A stretch of 64,000 nt of DNA from an uncultured Bacillota bacterium (GTDB lineage Bacteria > Bacillota > Clostridia > Christensenellales > UBA1242), in NCBI GenBank assembly GCA_949283975.1, contig CASDUK010000002.1:1-64000 (forward strand), given 5' to 3'. Below the pieces are notes generated by a model, which saw only the letters and a list, made by a program, of their open reading frames with translations, was not told where the DNA came from and did not search any database. How positions within the stretch are numbered: position 1 is the stretch's first letter; the number at the start of each line of letters is the position of its first letter. A program made the translations under genes and the position numbers. Below are positions 51,693-60,930 of the stretch, one piece after another.

Positions 51693-53732
51693 ATGACAAC
51701 AAAAAAATCTTTTACAAAACTTATAATTTGCTTGCTTTTGATCCTTGCGCTTTTTCCAATTGGATATGCAACAACACTTTATGCAGCAGATGATGACAAA
51801 GAGAAAATTGAATTTTCAATTGAGGATTTAATCAATCAAAACGGAGAAGGCTCTGAAAACAGCCAAGAACTAACCTCTGGCCTTGGGCTAAACCTAAACT
51901 TTGAAAGCAATTCAAAAGATGGCTGGACAATTCCAAATTTTGCTGGAACAGAAATTGTTCAAGCTGGTGTTGGAGATTTTACTAGCGAAGACGGAATTTT
52001 TACTTATGGAGGAGAAAGCATAACCGGAGTTTCAATTGGAACAGACGGAACTGAAGGAAACAAATTTGGCCTTGTTTTCTATTTAAACGATAAGGGAATT
52101 GCTGGAATTGAAAGCCCAGAGTTAACAATCCCCGCCCATGCATACTATGTTTTAACTTTCAATGTTAAAGTTGCAGAGCTTGGAAACAGCGGAACAAACT
52201 ATGGAATAAACGCAAAGCTGGTCAACCAAGCAACCGGCGATGTTATAGCCATGAATGCAATTAAAACAGAATCTGAAGATTATGTAACCTATGCTTTCTT
52301 AATTCAAGGAAACGAGTTTAGCGAAACAAAAGTTAAACTCCAACTTCTCTTCGGAAACGCAGTTGAAACAGACGGCGTAACAACGAAAAGCGAACAAATT
52401 GGCTATGCTGCGGTTGATACAATTAGGCTTTTCAGCGTAACATATGAACAATTTATCAACTTAACAGAAGACGACAACGCCAAACAAGTTTCCTATCTAA
52501 CCCAAAACAGCAACTATGTTTTTATTGATAACGGATATTTTAACATAACAGAAAACCAAAATTGGAACATAGATAACTACACTACTCTTTCCGACCTTCG
52601 CCCACTTAACTGGGCTCAAAGCCAAGCCGGCGGCGAAACAGATTGGGGAATTATCAACACAAATAAAACAATTTTTGAAACAATAATAAAAAATCTTGGG
52701 CTTTCTGCAACAAACCCAAAGAATGCAGACGGCTCGAGCATAGAAAATTCAAACAACAATGTTTTAATGTTAACCAATCTAAACGGCCATCAAACAATTA
52801 CAAGTTCTGAAATTGTTCTAACAAAAAACAAATATTACGAAATTCAATTTAAATTTAACACCCAAGCAACAAAGGATCAAACAAACCCATTAAGCTTTTA
52901 TATAGTTGATTCCAATGACAGAACAATCTATTCAAAAGAAAACGTCTTTTCCTATGTTGAATACAGCGAGAACAGCAACGAATGGGCAACCTTCCACGCC
53001 TTTATAAAAATTGACGGAACGGACAAAAAAGTTAACTTTATAATTGAATTTGGAACGGAAGAAAATCCAACAACCGGTGTTGTGTTTATTGACGATGTCC
53101 GTTTGATAACAAAATCAAGCGCCTCAGCTGTTTTTGTTAACAACGAAGAAAACAAATATTTGTTAAAGGCAGAAGAAGGCCAAACAGAGGCCGAATATCT
53201 TCCAACCGGCGCAATAACTTTTGACGATCTTTTAAATTTAGATCAAACTTCTGAAACAAACAGAAACCTTGTTGCTTTTACTTATGATGTTCCAGAAGAA
53301 ACGCCAACCGATGACCCAGAGGAAGATAAAGACGATGACGAAACGCCGGCGGCCGACCCCTCAATTGCATGGTATATTGTCCCCTCAATATTGCTTGCTG
53401 TTGCTTTAATTGCCGGAATTGTGTTATATTATGTTAAGAAAATTAAAATTAAAAAGCCAAGAAAAAAATCTAAAAACCAATATGACCGAAACAAAACTTT
53501 AAACAAACAAGTTGAAAAGCGCGAGCGCGAACAAAAGGCGCTTGAAAAACAAAATCTTGATGCCCAGCTTGAGCAAGTTAGAAGTGAAATTAAATCTCTT
53601 GAAGAAAAATATGAAAGTTCTAAAAAAGCAAAAACCAACATGAAAGATTTAAAAGCATATCTTGCAAAGCGCCAAAAACTTCAAAACAAAGAGGCAACGC
53701 TTTTAGAGCAAATTGAAAAATTGTCTAAATAA
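51693..53732 (+). CDS. surface protein: two carbohydrate-binding-like domains, membrane helix, coiled coil
   Basis: A 679-residue protein. Signal peptide about 1-31 (ending ATTLYAA). Two beta-sandwich regions (about 65-250 and 285-490) each pair an ENxxFE/NITE-like start with an AVDTIRLF or FIDDVRLI end, the signature of galactose-binding-like CBM folds. Then come an acidic linker, one membrane helix (about 565-588), a basic stretch and a cytoplasmic coiled coil (about 610-679). The long cytoplasmic coil is unusual for a plain surface adhesin. Monocistronic with its own promoter and a strong terminator. No known family name. Confidence 0.75.
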   Translation: MTTKKSFTKLIICLLLILALFPIGYATTLYAADDDKEKIEFSIEDLINQNGEGSENSQELTSGLGLNLNFESNSKDGWTIPNFAGTEIVQAGVGDFTSEDGIFTYGGESITGVSIGTDGTEGNKFGLVFYLNDKGIAGIESPELTIPAHAYYVLTFNVKVAELGNSGTNYGINAKLVNQATGDVIAMNAIKTESEDYVTYAFLIQGNEFSETKVKLQLLFGNAVETDGVTTKSEQIGYAAVDTIRLFSVTYEQFINLTEDDNAKQVSYLTQNSNYVFIDNGYFNITENQNWNIDNYTTLSDLRPLNWAQSQAGGETDWGIINTNKTIFETIIKNLGLSATNPKNADGSSIENSNNNVLMLTNLNGHQTITSSEIVLTKNKYYEIQFKFNTQATKDQTNPLSFYIVDSNDRTIYSKENVFSYVEYSENSNEWATFHAFIKIDGTDKKVNFIIEFGTEENPTTGVVFIDDVRLITKSSASAVFVNNEENKYLLKAEEGQTEAEYLPTGAITFDDLLNLDQTSETNRNLVAFTYDVPEETPTDDPEEDKDDDETPAADPSIAWYIVPSILLAVALIAGIVLYYVKKIKIKKPRKKSKNQYDRNKTLNKQVEKREREQKALEKQNLDAQLEQVRSEIKSLEEKYESSKKAKTNMKDLKAYLAKRQKLQNKEATLLEQIEKLSK

Positions 53733-53741
53733 TCTAAATGA

Positions 53742-53772
53742 AACCCGCCAGCACTGCTGGCGGGTTCTTTAA
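53742..53772 (+). terminator. strong terminator
   Basis: Ten-base-pair GC-rich stem (AACCCGCCAG/CTGGCGGGTT) with loop CACTG, then a T-rich run. Confidence 0.9.
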
Positions 53773-54064
53773 ATAAAAATTTATTATGTTGCAAAAAATT
53801 AAAAAGAAATTTTGCCGCTAACAGTTTTTCTTGTTTATTTATAAAATTTTTTATGAAAAATTAAACATTTTCTTTGCCTCGTTAATTTGGCAAGATTGTT
53901 ATTTTGGAAATTTTATTTAATTTGTTGCCGCAAAATAAAAAGAATTCCGATAAAATTTTGTTCTTTGCTCTACGCCTCTTTATTCTAACAATCTTTTGTT
54001 TTATTGAGCAAAACCTTCCTGTTATCATAAAAATTATCTATATCGCAAAGAAAAAGAGCATCCC
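53773..54064. other. AT-rich intergenic stretch
   Basis: Between the surface-protein terminator and the homology to LRR copy 1 (which resumes at about 54065). No ORF with an RBS, no clear hairpin and no terminator for the minus-strand LRR copy 2 are visible. Confidence 0.6.
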
Positions 54065-54095
54065 TGCCCTTTCCCCTTAAAATGTTCCGTTTTAT

Positions 54096-56285
54096 TTACG
54101 CCGGCTTTGTTGTTGAATATGTCCCCGCCCCGCTGAAACTTGTAACTGGGGTTGGGTCGTTGTTCTTATACCATGTTCCGCTTGGGAAAGTTGTTGAGGT
54201 TAAATCCCCAAGAACTTCAATTTCGGTTAGGTGTGTTAACCTGTCAAACAGATCGCTTGGAAGGGTTGAAACATCTTTTCCCAGCGTTAGTTTTGTTAGA
54301 TTATCGCAACCAACAAAAATACCCCCATACCAATCAAGATTTGTAATATTTCCGTTGATTGTTATTTCGGTTAAACTGCTACAATTTTGAAAAGCCGCAA
54401 AGCCAATTGAGGTAACTCCTTCCGGAATTGTTATTGAGGTTAAACTATCGCAACCATAGAAAACATAATCGCCAATTTCTGTCACTCCTTCTGGGATTGA
54501 GATTGAGGTTAAACTATCGCAACCATAGAAAGCAGAATTGCCAATTTCTGTCACTCCTTCTGGGATTGTTATTTCGGTTAAACTGCTGCAATTTTGGAAA
54601 GCCCCATAGCCAATTGATGTTACTCCTTCTGGGATTTTTATTGAGGTTAAACCTCTGCAACTAGAGAAAGCACTATCGCCAATTTCTGTTGTTCCATCTC
54701 TAATTGTTACGCTTGTTAAGGAATCTCTAGAAACTGAAAGCGCTATGGCGATGTTTTCTCCTGTTTGCCCATTTACATAGTATTGAACATCATCTACAAT
54801 TTCAATTCTTACAACCGCCTCTTCTCCGCTTGAAACTACTTCTTTTGCATAATATCCAACTTTGCCATAATCAGAAGAACCTGCCGTTATGTTTAAACTT
54901 GAATTGTTATAAACTATTGCTAATTTAGAACAATTTTGAAAAGCAGAACTGCCAATTGAGGTCAACGTGGTTGGAAGGGTTACTGAGGTTAAAATGTAGC
55001 ATTGAAGAAAAGCATCCTTGCCAATTGAAGTCACTCCTTCTGGAATTGTTATTGAAGTTAAACTGGTGCAGTCTCCGAAAGCCCTTTCGCCAATTGAAGT
55101 TAAAGTGCTTGGAAGAGACACTGAGGTTAAACGGCTGCAACCAGAGAAAACATAATCGCCAATTGAGGTCACTCCTACTGGGATTGTGTATGAAGTTGCT
55201 GTGTTTGCTACCGCATATGCCAAAAGAGTTTTTCCGCCGTCTACAAGAAGCGCGCGGCTCTTGTCAATTGTGTAATAGTCGTTGCCTTCTCCATAGAAAG
55301 CCTCTAAACTGCTGCAACCATAGAAAGCATTATAGCCAATTGAGGTCACGCCTTCTGGAATTGTTATTGAAGTTAAAGCGGTGCAATGAGCGAAAGCCCA
55401 TTCGCCAATTGAGGTCACACTTTCTGGGATTGTTATTTCAATTAATTTCCCGCAAAGATTGAAAGCATAATCACCAATTGAAGTCACTCCTTCTGGGATT
55501 GTTATTGTGGTTAAACTGCCGCATTGAGCGAAAGCCCATTCACTAATTAAGGTCACTCCTTCTGGGATTATTATTGAGGTTATGCCGCAACTAAGGAAAG
55601 CATGACTGCCAATTGATGTCAATGTGCTTGGAAGAGAAACTGAGGTTAAACTGGTGCAATAATAGAAAGCAGAATTGCCAATTTTTGTCACTCCTTCTGG
55701 AATGGTTATTGAGGTTAAACTGGTGCAGTCTCGGAAAGCAAAATCACCAATTGAGAAAACCTTGTAAGAGTTTCCCTTGCTTTCAACAACGGAAGAAATT
55801 TCCAGCGCGCCGGAAAGATCGGTTGAAGTTGTGTCTGTTACGCTTGCAAGTTTTGCGTCGCTATAGAAGATGTAAGTTAAATCTCCAACTGTTTGGTAGG
55901 TTAAGGTTGATTTGTTAAAGAGGGCGTAATAGTCTTTTGGAGAACTCTCCAAAAACTCAAAGGAATATGTTGCGGAAGTTGAAACAATTTCCATTTCCTT
56001 TGGGTCGGTTGAGGTTGCCCAGGCGATGAACGTGCTATTAGAGCTGGACGACGGCGTTGCGGTTAGGGTTACCGTTTCTCCAATTGTGTAATCCCCAGAG
56101 CCGGTTGTTGAGCCCAAATCTGAATCGTTTGGCGAAACCATAACAACTGGCCTAGGAACGTCATAACTCAAAGTTCCCTTTAAGTTTAATTTTTCGCTTG
56201 GGGCGGCAAAGGCAAAGCCAACGCAAACCGCGGCAAGAAGAGCAAAGCAAATTGCAAGAATTGAAATTTTAATTTTAAGGCTCAT
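54096..56285 (-). CDS. BspA-like leucine-rich-repeat surface protein (copy 2)
   Basis: A 729-residue paralogue of the protein at 252. Signal peptide (identical first 40 residues), InlB/Flg_new-like domain (about 47-135), about 17 LRR_5 units, and the same closing segment (WYKNNDPTPVTSF, ending TTKPA). A non-LRR insert (about 475-530, starting near YYAKEVVSSGEE) splits the repeats. DNA near both ends is almost identical to copy 1, while the repeat region differs in number and order, as expected from recombination among repeats. No C-terminal anchor is seen. Confidence 0.9.
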   Translation of the reverse strand: MSLKIKISILAICFALLAAVCVGFAFAAPSEKLNLKGTLSYDVPRPVVMVSPNDSDLGSTTGSGDYTIGETVTLTATPSSSSNSTFIAWATSTDPKEMEIVSTSATYSFEFLESSPKDYYALFNKSTLTYQTVGDLTYIFYSDAKLASVTDTTSTDLSGALEISSVVESKGNSYKVFSIGDFAFRDCTSLTSITIPEGVTKIGNSAFYYCTSLTSVSLPSTLTSIGSHAFLSCGITSIIIPEGVTLISEWAFAQCGSLTTITIPEGVTSIGDYAFNLCGKLIEITIPESVTSIGEWAFAHCTALTSITIPEGVTSIGYNAFYGCSSLEAFYGEGNDYYTIDKSRALLVDGGKTLLAYAVANTATSYTIPVGVTSIGDYVFSGCSRLTSVSLPSTLTSIGERAFGDCTSLTSITIPEGVTSIGKDAFLQCYILTSVTLPTTLTSIGSSAFQNCSKLAIVYNNSSLNITAGSSDYGKVGYYAKEVVSSGEEAVVRIEIVDDVQYYVNGQTGENIAIALSVSRDSLTSVTIRDGTTEIGDSAFSSCRGLTSIKIPEGVTSIGYGAFQNCSSLTEITIPEGVTEIGNSAFYGCDSLTSISIPEGVTEIGDYVFYGCDSLTSITIPEGVTSIGFAAFQNCSSLTEITINGNITNLDWYGGIFVGCDNLTKLTLGKDVSTLPSDLFDRLTHLTEIEVLGDLTSTTFPSGTWYKNNDPTPVTSFSGAGTYSTTKPA

Positions 56286-56754
56286 AATTTTTTCTCCCTT
56301 TCTCTTATATTTTGTATTTTACCACTTATTATTTAAAACATATTGACGGTTGCCCGTAAACAAGCGTTTTTTTGCTAGGCAAAGCCTGTTTTGCCCGTTT
56401 TTTTAGGTTTTCTCCCGCTTTAGCCGTAACAAATTGCTTTCCGCTTTGAGGTTTATAAACCCAAAACCAAACAATTTAGGCCGCCTGCTAAAGCCAAGTT
56501 TTCTCTTCCGTTTTAGCCAAAGCAAATTGCTTTCTGCTTTAAGGTTTGAAAACCTTAAATCAACCTAAGGGGTTTAGCCTCGCCAGCGACCGCCAAAGGG
56601 CGTTTCCACCCAAAAAAACTTTTCGTGGCTTTACATACCTATTGTACCCCCCACCCTGTCAAGTTTTTTGAGGCATTTTTTGAATTTTTTTTAAAATTTA
56701 GCCCTTTTTTTCCTTTCTCCCCCGCTTTTTTCGGGGTTGGGGGCAGAAGGAAGG
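56286..56754. repeat. non-coding repeat upstream of LRR copy 2
   Basis: Second copy of the region at 2070-2461. The hairpin-forming unit is present twice in tandem (about 56404-56495 and 56496-56580) where copy 1 has one. The 13-C tract of copy 1 is here CCCCCC-A-CCC (about 56646-56655). The promoter block next to the gene and the C/G-rich block near 56717-56748 are conserved. Confidence 0.75.
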
Positions 56755-56792
56755 GAATTTTTTATTATAACCGTTGTAAAAAAAGCGCTATT

Positions 56793-56818
56793 AAAAAATC
56801 CGCCAAAATGGCGGATTT
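56793..56818 (-). terminator. ftsZ terminator
   Basis: Stem AAATCCGCC/GGCGGATTT with loop AAAAT, then a T run on the minus strand. Confidence 0.85.
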
Positions 56819-56839
56819 AATTTCTTAATTTTTATGTAA

Positions 56840-58033
56840 CTATCTATCTCTTTTAATTTTCCTAAGGAATGGCGGAATGTCTGCCTCCTTGATTGAAATT
56901 CTTGATGTTGGAGCTTCAACAGGCCTCTCTGGCGCTCTTTCAACCGGGGTTTCAACTTGCCTTCTAACACCCAAATCAATTGCCTCGCTTTGAGCATATT
57001 GGTCATACTTCTTCTTGTCAAACCCGCCATATGCTTCAACTTCTTCGCGCGCCTTCTCAACCTCTTCTGGTTCTTCTTCTGGAAGGGCTTTAAAGCCGGT
57101 TGCAATAATTGTTATTTCAACCTCGTCGCTCATTGCTTCATCAATTGCAGCGCCGAAAATTATGTTACTTTCTTGGTCAACAACTTCTTTAACAAGGTCA
57201 ACCGCTTCATAAACTTCGTCAAGCGGCAAATCGTTTCCGCCTTTAACATTGATTAAAACACCTGTTGCGCCCTCAATTGTTGTTTCCAAAAGCGGGCTTG
57301 AAACAGCCTGTCTAACAGCTTCAATTGTTTTATTTTCGCCCGTTCCGCGGCCAATTCCCATGTGGGCAAGCCCCTTGTTTTTCATAATTGATCTAACATC
57401 TGCAAAATCCAAATTGATTAAACTTGGGGTAACAATCAAATCTGAAATCCCTTGAATTCCCTGACGCAAAACATCGTCTGCATATCTAAACGCCTCAACA
57501 ATTGGCGTTCCTTTTGGAACAAGCTTTAAAAGCTTGTCGTTTGGAATTACAACAAGTGTGTCAACATATTTGCTAAGATTTTCAAGGCCAAGCTCTGCAT
57601 TTTCCATTCTCTTTCTTCCCTCGAAATTGAACGGTTTTGTTACAACGGCAATTGTTAAAATTCCCATTTCCTTTGCAATTTGAGCAACAACTGGCGCAGC
57701 GCCTGTTCCTGTTCCTCCGCCCATTCCCGCGGTTATGAAAACAAGGTCGGAATCCTTTAACATTTCTGTTATGCTTGCCTTAGATTCTTCAGCAGCTTTT
57801 TGGCCAACTTCTGGGTCTGCGCCCGCTCCAAGCCCACGCGTTAATTTTTCGCCAATTTGAAGGCGCAAGTCTGCCTTGCTCATTAAAAGAGCTTGTTTAT
57901 CCGTGTTAATTGCAACAAACTGGGCGCTTGTTATGTTTGCGTTAATCATTCTGTTAACTGCGTTATTTCCGCCTCCGCCAATTCCAACAACTTTAATGTT
58001 TGCAACTGGTCCAATGCTGCTTTCTGAATACAT
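56840..58033 (-). CDS. ftsZ: cell division protein FtsZ
   Basis: A 397-residue tubulin homologue. The GTP signature [10 protein letters not shown], the N-terminal [15 protein letters not shown], the T7 loop (NLDFADVR) and the C-terminal peptide [11 protein letters not shown] that binds FtsA are all present. It follows ftsA by 11 nt. Confidence 0.97.
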   Translation of the reverse strand: MYSESSIGPVANIKVVGIGGGGNNAVNRMINANITSAQFVAINTDKQALLMSKADLRLQIGEKLTRGLGAGADPEVGQKAAEESKASITEMLKDSDLVFITAGMGGGTGTGAAPVVAQIAKEMGILTIAVVTKPFNFEGRKRMENAELGLENLSKYVDTLVVIPNDKLLKLVPKGTPIVEAFRYADDVLRQGIQGISDLIVTPSLINLDFADVRSIMKNKGLAHMGIGRGTGENKTIEAVRQAVSSPLLETTIEGATGVLINVKGGNDLPLDEVYEAVDLVKEVVDQESNIIFGAAIDEAMSDEVEITIIATGFKALPEEEPEEVEKAREEVEAYGGFDKKKYDQYAQSEAIDLGVRRQVETPVERAPERPVEAPTSRISIKEADIPPFLRKIKRDR

Positions 58034-58044
58034 ATTACTTCTCC

Positions 58045-59199
58045 TTATTTAAAAAATTTAGTAAACCAATTTTTTGCTTGATTCTGTTTTTTTAGCGCTT
58101 CGCTTAAAACGCTTATTGAACTTGAGAAATGTGGTTTAGCAAAGGCAGGAATATTGGGGGCAAGAATTTTAATTTCTTTTCCCAAACATTCTTCAAGATA
58201 TTCTCTACCTCCAGTTATATACGAAAGTCCGCCTCCTGTCAAGTAAACTTGGGCATTTTCCAAATTTTGTTCCGAAATTTTCTGAAAGCACCTTTTTATT
58301 AAAGATGCAAACATTTCAATTCTTTCTCTAACTATTTCATTTGCAGAAACAATTGGCACAAGCAAAACTTGATTTTCAACATTAACTTCATAATTTCCCA
58401 CCTTTTTTGAATTCACACTTAAAACTATTTCATTTTTTAATTTTTCTGCTTCAGAAAAACTAATGTCAAACGCCTCGCAAAAATCTCCGCTTATGTGCGC
58501 GCCGCCCAGCGAAAATGAATTTAAGCCCGCTAGCCCCTCGCCCAAAACGCCGCTTACGCTTGTTGTTATGTAACCAACATCAACAACAACCGCGCCCCTT
58601 TGCCTTTCAACTTGGTCAAGCAAAAAATCTGACTGAGCAAGCGGAGCTGAAATGTATTCAACAGAAACAATTCCTGCCTCTCCCAAAACCTGATTAAAAG
58701 TTGAAATAAAAGAATTTTCAACATAAATCAAACTAACTTTTGCGCGAAGTTTGTTGCTCTTTTGTTTTTCAACATCAAAAATCTTTCGCCCATCGTCAAG
58801 TTTAAACCAAAGTGTTCTGCAAGAGAGCAATGTTTTTGTTTTCATAAGCTCTTTGTTTAGCGCTTTTGAATATAGATAGGAAACATCTTCTTCTCCAATC
58901 GTAACCCGTTTTTTAAAGTTTGTTTCAACTTCTGTGCAATCACAAAAAGAAAACTCAGCCGGAACACCAACAAAAATTGCCTCAATTTTCATGCCCGCCT
59001 GTTTCTCTGCATTTGAAATTGCAAGCGCAGCAGCATATTTTAGGTTTTCTGGCTCTAAAAATTCGCCCTCAGCAAAACCGGCATATTCGCTTTCGCCAAC
59101 GCCTTTAATGATAAAGGAATTGTTAACGCCGCTTTGGCCAATTAAAACGCTTATTTTAGACGAACCAACATCCATTATTGCTGCGCATTTCTTTGGCAT
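58045..59199 (-). CDS. ftsA: FtsA-like division protein
   Basis: A 384-residue actin-fold membrane anchor for FtsZ. The N-terminal [14 protein letters not shown], an SHS2-like region (about 80-160), GGAHISGD and [11 protein letters not shown] support FtsA, and the C-terminal amphipathic NWFTKFFK is the membrane-targeting helix. The phosphate-2 motif is DVGYITTS instead of DIGGGTT, so nucleotide handling may be altered. AAGGAG stands before ATG. A consensus promoter lies upstream. Confidence 0.85.
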   Translation of the reverse strand: MPKKCAAIMDVGSSKISVLIGQSGVNNSFIIKGVGESEYAGFAEGEFLEPENLKYAAALAISNAEKQAGMKIEAIFVGVPAEFSFCDCTEVETNFKKRVTIGEEDVSYLYSKALNKELMKTKTLLSCRTLWFKLDDGRKIFDVEKQKSNKLRAKVSLIYVENSFISTFNQVLGEAGIVSVEYISAPLAQSDFLLDQVERQRGAVVVDVGYITTSVSGVLGEGLAGLNSFSLGGAHISGDFCEAFDISFSEAEKLKNEIVLSVNSKKVGNYEVNVENQVLLVPIVSANEIVRERIEMFASLIKRCFQKISEQNLENAQVYLTGGGLSYITGGREYLEECLGKEIKILAPNIPAFAKPHFSSSISVLSEALKKQNQAKNWFTKFFK

Positions 59200-59274
59200 T
59201 TCTAACTTTTTCTCCTTAGTTACTCAAAGAAAAATTGATTCTATGTAAATGCATAAATAACCAATTTTTTTATA

Positions 59275-59313
59275 ATTATAAAAAAAATAGTTGGATTTGT
59301 CAACTATTTTTTT
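59275..59313 (-). promoter_or_regulatory. ftsA promoter overlapping the upstream terminator
   Basis: Minus-strand perfect TTGACA (59298-59303), 17 bp, perfect TATAAT (59275-59280). The -35 is inside the terminator hairpin (stem AATAGTTG/CAACTATT, 59281-59313) that ends the preceding transcript. Confidence 0.85.
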
Positions 59314-59325
59314 GCAAATGTATAA

Positions 59326-59985
59326 TTAATTTGTCTTTCGGTTAAGGGCGCTTCTAACGAACAAATATATGAATGTGAAGGCTATAAAAACATATAGCGG
59401 CCACTTAACATGGGAAACAAGGCTTGTTATTGCCCCGTCAATCTTCAGCGCAAATTCAATCGTTAGCGCAAGCGCAACGCTGATTAAAAATGCAATAAGA
59501 GTAAAGAAAGTTCCAAGCCCTTTTAATTTTTTGCTGTTAAAAATCATGCAGACTAATGTTATTAAAACAGTTAGCGCCGCGCAAATCAAATAAACAATTA
59601 TAAGCGCCGAAACCGCCTTTGTTTGAACAATTAAATTCCCAGAAGCTGATGTAAAACCATGGGAAACAAGCGTTTCGCTTGTTGCAAATTGATAAACATC
59701 ATATCTATTTTTTTCTGGCGAATTTCTAAGTTTTTCATCAAACTCATCGCCCGAAAACTCAAGCGCAAGTTCTGTGCTTTTCGCAATTAAATCTGCGCTT
59801 GCCTTTAAAACGTCTTCTTCGCTTACAAACAAGCTTTCAATAAAGTAAAGCGAAATTGCATTCTGCCCTTCTTTTAGCTCCGCGCTGCCAGCAACCCTGT
59901 TAAAAGAGGCAATTGGGCAAATCAAAATTAAAAGCATTGCCCCAGCCAAAATTAAATTAACAAGCGAAAGAATAAATCTTTTCAT
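59326..59985 (-). CDS. unknown four-helix membrane protein in the division cluster
   Basis: A 219-residue protein with membrane helices at about 5-26, 127-148, 157-180 and 189-209. An extracytoplasmic loop (about 28-120, rich in acidic and small residues) follows the first helix. I recognise no family. AAGGAGG precedes ATG; it is 9 nt after ftsQ and ends in a terminator before ftsA, so it is co-transcribed with ftsQ. The place suggests a role in division or wall assembly, which is inference. Confidence 0.7.
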   Translation of the reverse strand: MKRFILSLVNLILAGAMLLILICPIASFNRVAGSAELKEGQNAISLYFIESLFVSEEDVLKASADLIAKSTELALEFSGDEFDEKLRNSPEKNRYDVYQFATSETLVSHGFTSASGNLIVQTKAVSALIIVYLICAALTVLITLVCMIFNSKKLKGLGTFFTLIAFLISVALALTIEFALKIDGAITSLVSHVKWPLYVFIAFTFIYLFVRSALNRKTN

Positions 59986-59994
59986 AAAACCTCC

Positions 59995-60888
59995 TTATCT
60001 TTCAACAAAACTATATGCAAAATCTCCATTTGCGTTTTGATAAATCATTAAATATGTTCCTTCTAAAAGGCTTGGCTCGTTAGCGGCTGCTGTTAGCGCA
60101 CTGTAAAGAACGGAAATTTTTTCTGGCAAATTAATTTCCGCGTCAACAATTTGAAATTCATAGCCGCTTCTGTCAACAAGCCTTAAACACGTTCTCCAAA
60201 CATAATTCCCCTCCGAAATTCGCTCTGGCCTATAGAAAATTTCAAACTGCTCAAACTGGCTTTTAACATATGAAATTTCCCTGTTATTCTGCTCAAATGC
60301 GGTTAAAACCGAGGTTGAAATTTTTTGCATCTTATCTGCAAAATATGAGCTTTGGCTGCTTCCAAGCGTTAAAAACTGGCCTGTTTCAGAGGAAGAAAGG
60401 TTGAGGTTTAGTTTTGTTGCGTAATATTGCCCTGTTTGCTCGTTGTAATCTATTCCCTCAAATTCAAACGAAACAAGAGAATCGTCCTTAGAATTGGAAA
60501 TTCTTAAAATTTTAAATTCCTCATCTAAAATGTAATATTTTCCGTTGGACTCAATTGAAAAAAGCTCTTCTCTTTCCGCGCAATGAATTACAAATTTGTT
60601 TGGAATTTTAGTTTCAATGTTAACAATTTTTAAGTATGGAAATTGCTTTTCAAGCTCACTAACAATTTTATCTTTATTTATAAAAAGAACGCTTCCCCCA
60701 TAGGAAAGGGTTTTTTGCTCAATTTGCTCCGTTTGCTCCGCTGTTATGTTTAAAGTTTCTGTTTTAAAAGAAAGCTCAACACTTTTCAAAGAAAAAAGCG
60801 TGAACATAAGAATTATAATAACAATAATAATTGCTAATATAACAGAACTTATAATTAACGCTTTTTTATGTTTTTTAACAAATTCCAC
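59995..60888 (-). CDS. ftsQ: FtsQ/DivIB-like division protein
   Basis: A 297-residue bitopic protein. A short cytoplasmic N-terminus, membrane helix (about 12-34), a POTRA-type domain (about 35-105, with FPYLKIVNIETKIPNKFVI) and a DivIB beta domain. It starts at GTG 60888. An extended -10 (TGATATAAT) lies exactly 6 nt upstream with no SD, a leaderless GTG start. Confidence 0.8.
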   Translation of the reverse strand: MEFVKKHKKALIISSVILAIIIVIIILMFTLFSLKSVELSFKTETLNITAEQTEQIEQKTLSYGGSVLFINKDKIVSELEKQFPYLKIVNIETKIPNKFVIHCAEREELFSIESNGKYYILDEEFKILRISNSKDDSLVSFEFEGIDYNEQTGQYYATKLNLNLSSSETGQFLTLGSSQSSYFADKMQKISTSVLTAFEQNNREISYVKSQFEQFEIFYRPERISEGNYVWRTCLRLVDRSGYEFQIVDAEINLPEKISVLYSALTAAANEPSLLEGTYLMIYQNANGDFAYSFVER

Positions 60889-60894
60889 GGGTTT

Positions 60895-60900
60895 ATTATA
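60895..60900 (-). promoter_or_regulatory. ftsQ extended -10, leaderless layout
   Basis: Minus-strand TGATATAAT, then 6 nt to GTG 60888. No strong -35. Confidence 0.65.
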
Positions 60901-60930
60901 TCACAGTTTTTTATAAAAGGAAATAATATT

